Assembly: GCA_016793415.1 (NCBI GenBank)
Contig: JAEUMC010000554.1
Coordinates: 1 to 8,824 of the forward strand
Origin: Devosia sp.
GTDB lineage: Bacteria > Pseudomonadota > Alphaproteobacteria > Rhizobiales > Devosiaceae
Reading direction: 5' to 3'
Length of the DNA: 8,824 nt
Position numbers and translations under genes: made by a program
The notes under the pieces: model-generated
The model's input: only the letters and a program-made list of their open reading frames with translations
Told to the model about the DNA's origin: nothing
The model's database searches: none
In this document: positions 5,970 through 8,824 of the stretch, piece after piece
How the letters are laid out: the number at the start of each line of letters is the position of its first letter
How positions within the stretch are numbered: position 1 is the stretch's first letter

Positions 5970-7256
5970 ATGGCGACTTTGGGTGACTTGATGCGGCTGA
6001 ATCGACGGAACCTCCTGACCTCCATGGCGGCGATGAGCGCTGGCTTGGCGATGCCGGCAATCGTGCGGGCGGAGGAAGACAATTTCTGGGACTCGCTCAA
6101 CCGAGAGAAGCGGATCAAGAGCGTCGACCAGGAAGGCAACACCGCCACCGCCAAGAGCCTCGTCGACACGATCGAGCCGATCCTCAGTTACGACACCTCG
6201 TACAACCTGCAGCTGGCGATCCAGAACTACGAAGCGTTCGTCGCCGCCAATGGCAGCTGGGAAGCGCCGACGCGCGAGACCTTCGGGCTGAAGCTGGGCG
6301 TGTCCCGCCGGGCAGCCGCGCTGCTGAAGCGCCGCCTGATGATCAACGGCGACATGCCGCTCGAAAAGCGCGTCAGCGACGAATTCGATGCCGGCCTCGA
6401 CGCTGCCGTGCGGCTGTTCCAGGCGCGCCATGGCCTCGTCATCAACGGCGCGGTGGACGAAGCGACGTTCTACGCGCTGTCCGTGCCGGCCGATTATCGC
6501 CTCAACCAGCTGCGGCTCAATGCGCAGCGCATCGACCAGTGGGCTTCGGCGCTTTCCGATCGCTACGTCGCGGTGAACATTCCTGCCGCGGTGGTCGAGG
6601 CGGTCGAGGGTGCGCAGGTGGTGCAGCGCCACAACTCGGTGGTCGGCAAGGTGGATCGCGCCACGCCGATCCTCAACTCCAAGATCTTCCAGGTGAAGTT
6701 CAATCCTTACTGGACGGTGCCCAAGAGCATCATCGAGAAGGACATGATCAAGTACATGAACGAGGATCCGGAATACCTGACCAAGTTCCGCATCCGCATC
6801 TTCGACGGCAAGGGCAACGAAGTGCCGCCCACGGCCATCAACTGGCAGACCACCGAGGCGGTGAAGTACACCTTCCGGCAGGACCCGGGCGGCGAAAACT
6901 CCATGGGTCACTGCAAGATCGACTTCTACAACAAGTACGACGTCTACATGCACGACACGCCGCAGAAGGCGCTGTTCGGCGAGAATGCCCGGTTCCACTC
7001 CTCGGGCTGCATGCGCTGCGAGAACATCGAGGAGCTGGTGGCCTGGCTGCTGCGTGACAACGGCGGCGGCTGGACCCCGGAAAGCGTCATGGCCGCCTGG
7101 GAACAGGGCATGCGCGAGGACATCAAGCTCGACGTGCAGATCCCGATTCACACCACCTACATCACAGCCTGGGCCAACCGGCAGGGCACGGTGAGCTTCC
7201 GCGACGACGTCTATCAGTTCGACGCGCAGGGCATCGTCAGCTTCGGCGAAGGCTGA
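5970..7256 (+). CDS. ldtP: L,D-transpeptidase (YkuD family) with Tat-like signal peptide
   Basis: A periplasmic peptidoglycan enzyme forming 3-3 cross-links or attaching proteins to the stem peptide. Order of parts in 428 residues: a twin-arginine-like signal (RLNRRNLLTSMAA, Arg12/Arg13; hydrophobic stretch to about 32; likely cleavage after IVRA, residue 34); an N-terminal scaffold (about 40-130); a peptidoglycan-binding-like segment (DEFDAGLDAAVRLFQARHG, 137-155, then INGAVDEATFYAL); and a YkuD catalytic domain from about 215 to 365. Its active site is YMHDT (His328) and HSSGCMR (343-349), with catalytic Cys347 and Arg349. ATG 5970 has only GGA directly before it; ATG 5991 (Met8) with GGG 7 bases upstream is an alternative and leaves the signal intact. 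It follows ldtR, the family's known regulator, and ends 5 bases before the DUF6898-like gene, with which it is probably read. Confidence 0.92.
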   Translation: MATLGDLMRLNRRNLLTSMAAMSAGLAMPAIVRAEEDNFWDSLNREKRIKSVDQEGNTATAKSLVDTIEPILSYDTSYNLQLAIQNYEAFVAANGSWEAPTRETFGLKLGVSRRAAALLKRRLMINGDMPLEKRVSDEFDAGLDAAVRLFQARHGLVINGAVDEATFYALSVPADYRLNQLRLNAQRIDQWASALSDRYVAVNIPAAVVEAVEGAQVVQRHNSVVGKVDRATPILNSKIFQVKFNPYWTVPKSIIEKDMIKYMNEDPEYLTKFRIRIFDGKGNEVPPTAINWQTTEAVKYTFRQDPGGENSMGHCKIDFYNKYDVYMHDTPQKALFGENARFHSSGCMRCENIEELVAWLLRDNGGGWTPESVMAAWEQGMREDIKLDVQIPIHTTYITAWANRQGTVSFRDDVYQFDAQGIVSFGEG

Positions 7257-7261
7257 TCGGA

Positions 7262-7519
7262 ATGGCCGGTCGCGACGACAACAGTCCGGCCGGCCAACAC
7301 CCCTCGGGGCATAGAGTCCTCTTCGAGTTCACCCAACTCGGCCAGCAGATGCGCGTCGCCGCGATCGACGAGGCGACGGGCACCGAAGTGGTGGTGATCA
7401 CTCCGCTGACCGCCACCCGCTTTCAGATGCAATCGCTGGCGCTGGGCAAGCTCCGCCGCAAGCTCGGCGTCGAGGAGCCGCCTCCGCCGCCGGGACCGAA
7501 GCCGGCGAAGTACGCCTGA
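7262..7519 (+). CDS. Small DUF6898-like protein of unknown function
   Basis: An 85-residue protein that I place in DUF6898 from its core VLFEFTQLGQQMRVAAIDEA (residues 19-38) followed by TGTEVVVITP and LALGKLRRKLG; these proteins are short, soluble and uncharacterised, and I know them only from alphaproteobacteria. The N-terminal 18 residues are polar and probably disordered. The C-terminus is proline-rich (EEPPPPPGPKPAKYA), a possible flexible or binding tail. No signal peptide, membrane helix or catalytic motif is visible. The ATG lies 5 bases after the ldtP stop, with GAAGG about 10 bases and CGGA directly upstream, so translational coupling with ldtP is likely. A 9-bp hairpin follows its stop (7524-7547). 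A link to cell-wall work is inferred from position only. Confidence 0.75.
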   Translation: MAGRDDNSPAGQHPSGHRVLFEFTQLGQQMRVAAIDEATGTEVVVITPLTATRFQMQSLALGKLRRKLGVEEPPPPPGPKPAKYA

Positions 7520-7523
7520 GTTT

Positions 7524-7547
7524 GCTAGCGGTTGGACCACCGTTAGC
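7524..7547 (+). terminator. Hairpin after the ldtP / DUF6898 unit, weak terminator candidate
   Basis: GCTAGCGGT (7524-7532) pairs with ACCGTTAGC (7539-7547) over 9 bp with one G-U pair, around a TGGACC loop. It begins 4 bases after the stop. It is followed by TCCCC rather than a T-tract, so it may be a stability hairpin or Rho-assisted end rather than a strong terminator. Confidence 0.4.
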
Positions 7548-7549
7548 TC

Positions 7550-7594
7550 CCCACCCTCGGTGTCACCCCGGCGAAGGCCGGGGCCCATCCTGAG
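7550..7594 (+). repeat. Left arm of 45-bp inverted repeat (REP-like hairpin)
   Basis: This arm matches the reverse complement of 7978-8022 at 43 of 45 positions, and 7560-7594 is identical without a gap. It contains the hairpin CCCCGGC / GAAG loop / GCCGGGG (7566-7583). Translated, the arm gives SPRRRPGPILR, a peptide I recall as a common spurious ORF product from dispersed repeats in alphaproteobacterial genomes, which suggests more copies elsewhere. Confidence 0.85.
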
Positions 7595-7639
7595 ATGCCG
7601 AGACGATCCACCTGGTCCGCAAAGTTCGCTGACGGGATC

Positions 7640-7658
7640 ACTCAAGGCATGCTTGAGT
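7640..7658 (+). promoter_or_regulatory. 19-bp dyad at the GIY-YIG gene start
   Basis: ACTCAAG (7640-7646) and CTTGAGT (7652-7658) are perfect 7-bp arms around GCATG. The right arm ends 6 bases before the ATG and contains the only GAG that could serve as a ribosome site, so the RNA hairpin would hide it. As DNA it could be an operator. Confidence 0.4.
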
Positions 7659-7664
7659 ACAGCG

Positions 7665-7964
7665 ATGGGAAAGATCTTCATCGTCTACATCATGGCGAGC
7701 CGTAAGAACGGGACGCTCTATGTCGGGGTCAGCAGTAATCCCCTTGGCCGCATCTGGCAGCACAAGAACGATTGGTTCGAAGGCTTCACCAAACGGTACG
7801 GCGTCAAGCGACTGGTTTGGTACGAAGTGCATGAAGATGCCGAAGCAGCCATTCAGCGAGAGAAACGGCTGAAGGAGTGGCATCGGGCATGGAAGATTCG
7901 GCTGATTGAGGCGCGCAATCCGGATTGGCGCGATCTATATCCAGAGTTGACGGGAGAGCTGTGA
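7665..7964 (+). CDS. GIY-YIG family nuclease (small, single-domain)
   Basis: A 99-residue protein that is almost only a GIY-YIG domain of the small UPF0213/YhbQ-like type. The two motif strands are VYIMAS (7-12; the 'GIY' part) and LYVGVS (18-23; the 'YIG' part). They are followed by Arg29 and His33 in GRIWQHK and the metal-binding Glu66 in QREKRLKEW, so all expected catalytic residues are present. Family members are metal-dependent endonucleases or are assigned to DNA repair; the biological role here is unknown. ATG 7665 is chosen because the domain begins at once. The frame stays open back to GTG 7560, but that stretch translates the inverted-repeat arm. A 19-bp dyad precedes the start. Base composition is visibly less GC-rich than the neighbours, and the gene lies between the arms of a 45-bp inverted repeat, which points to acquisition as a unit. 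Confidence 0.9.
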   Translation: MGKIFIVYIMASRKNGTLYVGVSSNPLGRIWQHKNDWFEGFTKRYGVKRLVWYEVHEDAEAAIQREKRLKEWHRAWKIRLIEARNPDWRDLYPELTGEL

Positions 7965-7977
7965 TCCACCGAGAAAC

Positions 7978-8022
7978 CTCAGGATGGGCCCCGGCCTTCG
8001 CCGGGGTGACACGGTGGGTGGG
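7978..8022 (-). repeat. Right arm of 45-bp inverted repeat (REP-like hairpin)
   Basis: Mirror copy of 7550-7594 (43 of 45 matching positions; mismatches pair with 7557 and 7559). Its hairpin is CCCCGGC / CTTC loop / GCCGGGG at 7989-8006. It begins 13 bases after the nuclease stop and ends 19 bases before the stop of the convergent SRPBCC gene, so it may also end transcription from both sides. Confidence 0.85.
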
Positions 8023-8041
8023 ATAGTCCGCGCACAAGCGG

Positions 8042-8518
8042 CTACAAATGCTGCCTCTCCGTCACATACCTCGCCAGATTCTCCAGCGATGACCTCAACC
8101 CCGTGTCGTGGTCCTCTTTGCTGATGCCCGGCGGCACATCCTCGGCGAGGAAGATGACGCGGGTGCCGCCTGCGGCGGGCTCGAGGTCCCACACCATGCG
8201 CATGACACCGGCGAAAGCTGGATCGTCGCTCTTGAAGCGCACCAATTGCACCACGCGATGACCTGGCACCAACTCGGCGAACTCGGCATCGACGACGTCA
8301 GTGTCCTCTGTCGTCTTGCCGTGGCCTGCAACGTTGTAGTGCAACAGCATGCGGAAGGCGCCGCCCGGGCGTGGCTCGAATTCCAGCATCTCGCCGCTCA
8401 TGCCGTCGGGCGGCAGCCAGGCCAGTAGTGCGTCGCGCTCGACGAACGCACGATAGATCGCCTCGGGTGGGGCGTCGATGATCCGCGATGCGGTATCTGC
8501 ACGCAGGTGTTCAGCCAT
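8042..8518 (-). CDS. SRPBCC / AHSA1-like domain protein
   Basis: A 158-residue single-domain protein of the START-like SRPBCC superfamily, AHSA1-related branch (helix-grip fold with a hydrophobic ligand cavity). Visible landmarks are SRIIDAPPEAIYRAF (11-25), AWLPPDGMSGEMLEFEPRPG (33-52), GAFRMLLHY (53-61), VMRMVWDLEP (105-114) and the final amphipathic helix GLRSSLENLARYVTERQ (140-156). Such proteins bind or modify small hydrophobic molecules or act with stress regulators; the ligand cannot be read from sequence. The start has a strong AAGGAG (8525-8530) 6 bases upstream of ATG. It follows recO by 42 bases on the same strand and may be co-transcribed with it. It points toward the GIY-YIG cassette, whose right repeat arm lies just past its stop. 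Confidence 0.85.
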   Translation of the reverse strand: MAEHLRADTASRIIDAPPEAIYRAFVERDALLAWLPPDGMSGEMLEFEPRPGGAFRMLLHYNVAGHGKTTEDTDVVDAEFAELVPGHRVVQLVRFKSDDPAFAGVMRMVWDLEPAAGGTRVIFLAEDVPPGISKEDHDTGLRSSLENLARYVTERQHL

Positions 8519-8560
8519 TGCGGTCTCCTTATGACATCAACGCGCCAGGCGCCTCGCGGA

Positions 8561-8824
8561 TCAGTCGGAGGGTTTGGACACCAATTCGATGAAGGTCTCG
8601 CGGATCGCCGGCGGTTCCAGCTGGCGCGGCAGCCAGACATGCATGTCGAGGAAGTGCCCGGTCAGCGCGAAGGCGTTGCCGACATCCGCCGAGGTCGGAT
8701 CGGCAGTGCTGATCAGGAACTGCGGCAGCCGCAGCAGTCGCGACAGATAGGGTTCGGCGGCGGCCCGGCTCACTGCCCGCCCCGATTTCGGCGAGACATG
8801 CGTCAGGTCGCGTGTCGCGCCGGT
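8561..8824 (-). CDS. recO: DNA repair protein RecO, C-terminal end (partial, 5' end outside window)
   Basis: RecO acts with RecR (and RecF) to load RecA on SSB-covered single-stranded DNA in gap repair. The last 87 residues are present; the frame stays open to the window edge. The segment TGATRDLTHVSPKSGRAVSR, followed by AAEPYLSRLLRLPQFL and FALTGHFLDMHVWLPRQLEP, matches the C-terminal helical domain of alphaproteobacterial RecO, where the xLxxVSPKSGRAVS stretch is very typical. It ends in TGA at 8561, 42 bases before the SRPBCC gene on the same strand. GTG at 8773 is internal, not a start. In many relatives I recall recO directly followed by parC; here parC is at the other end of the window on the other strand. 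Confidence 0.88.
   Translation of the reverse strand, partial: TGATRDLTHVSPKSGRAVSRAAAEPYLSRLLRLPQFLISTADPTSADVGNAFALTGHFLDMHVWLPRQLEPPAIRETFIELVSKPSD

Larger units (their letters stand above)
7550..8022. mobile_element. Putative inverted-repeat-flanked GIY-YIG cassette
   Basis: A 473-base unit made of two REP-like inverted arms and one nuclease gene with its own start-site dyad. Composition differs from the surroundings. No target duplication is evident next to the arms and no transposase is present, so mobility is only inferred. Two independent repeat copies that happen to flank the gene are the alternative. Confidence 0.4.

Noticed and set aside
5862..7151. A 429-codon open frame on the minus strand opposite ldtP
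   Set aside because: Antisense to a gene with clear catalytic motifs; its His/Val/Asp/Arg-rich translation shows no family features.
7560..7664. A 35-residue N-terminal extension of the GIY-YIG protein starting at GTG 7560
   Set aside because: It translates the repeat arm (SPRRRPGPILR) and lies before a domain that starts right at Met 7665; the extension is very likely not made.
7935..8192. Small minus-strand frames across the right repeat arm (peptides with SPRRRPGPILR or VTPAKAGAHP)
   Set aside because: These are translations of the REP-like repeat, not genes.
1..8824. CRISPR arrays, rRNA, riboswitches, insertion sequences with transposase
   Set aside because: No regularly spaced direct repeats, no rRNA-like segment, no recognisable riboswitch core and no transposase motif were seen on either strand.

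Overview
The window looks like the chromosome of a GC-rich alphaproteobacterium of the order Hyphomicrobiales (Rhizobiales). A Devosia-like genome is possible, but the genus is a guess. The evidence is the combination of hemB, an RDD membrane protein and bpt on one strand, facing a DUF6163 / LdtR / L,D-transpeptidase block. LdtR with its L,D-transpeptidase was described in this order (Liberibacter, Sinorhizobium). The promoter-like sites also fit the alphaproteobacterial pattern CTTGAC-N17-CTATAT.

Layout: (1) 1-2100, plus strand: the C-terminal half of parC (topoisomerase IV subunit A), then an unrecognised 308-aa protein with a glycosyltransferase-like EYDVDF motif. (2) 2103-4506, minus strand: hemB, then an RDD protein, then bpt, probably read mostly as one unit from hemB. 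(3) 4507-4604: a compact divergent control region with two back-to-back promoter candidates; the rightward one suggests a leaderless transcript. (4) 4605-7519, plus strand: the small membrane protein DUF6163, an AT-richer control region full of inverted repeats, the MarR-type regulator ldtR with a clear terminator, the Tat-signal L,D-transpeptidase ldtP, and a small DUF6898-like protein 5 bases later. (5) 7550-8022: a GIY-YIG nuclease gene enclosed by a nearly perfect 45-bp inverted repeat whose arms carry REP-like hairpins. (6) 8042-8824, minus strand: an SRPBCC/AHSA1-like protein and the C-terminal end of recO.

Most genes are core housekeeping: chromosome decatenation, haem synthesis, N-degron tagging, peptidoglycan cross-linking and its regulator, and recombination repair. 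The accessory parts are the glycosyltransferase-like gene behind parC and the repeat-flanked GIY-YIG unit. The latter is the most unusual item: a single-gene nuclease cassette between inverted REP-like arms. recO and parC, which I recall as neighbours in many relatives, lie here at opposite ends of the window on opposite strands, which fits a local inversion.

No rRNA, complete tRNA, CRISPR array or insertion sequence with a transposase is visible. No stretch longer than 300 bases lacks a gene; the largest gap (5699-5969, 271 bases) holds the ldtR terminator and the ldtP upstream region.
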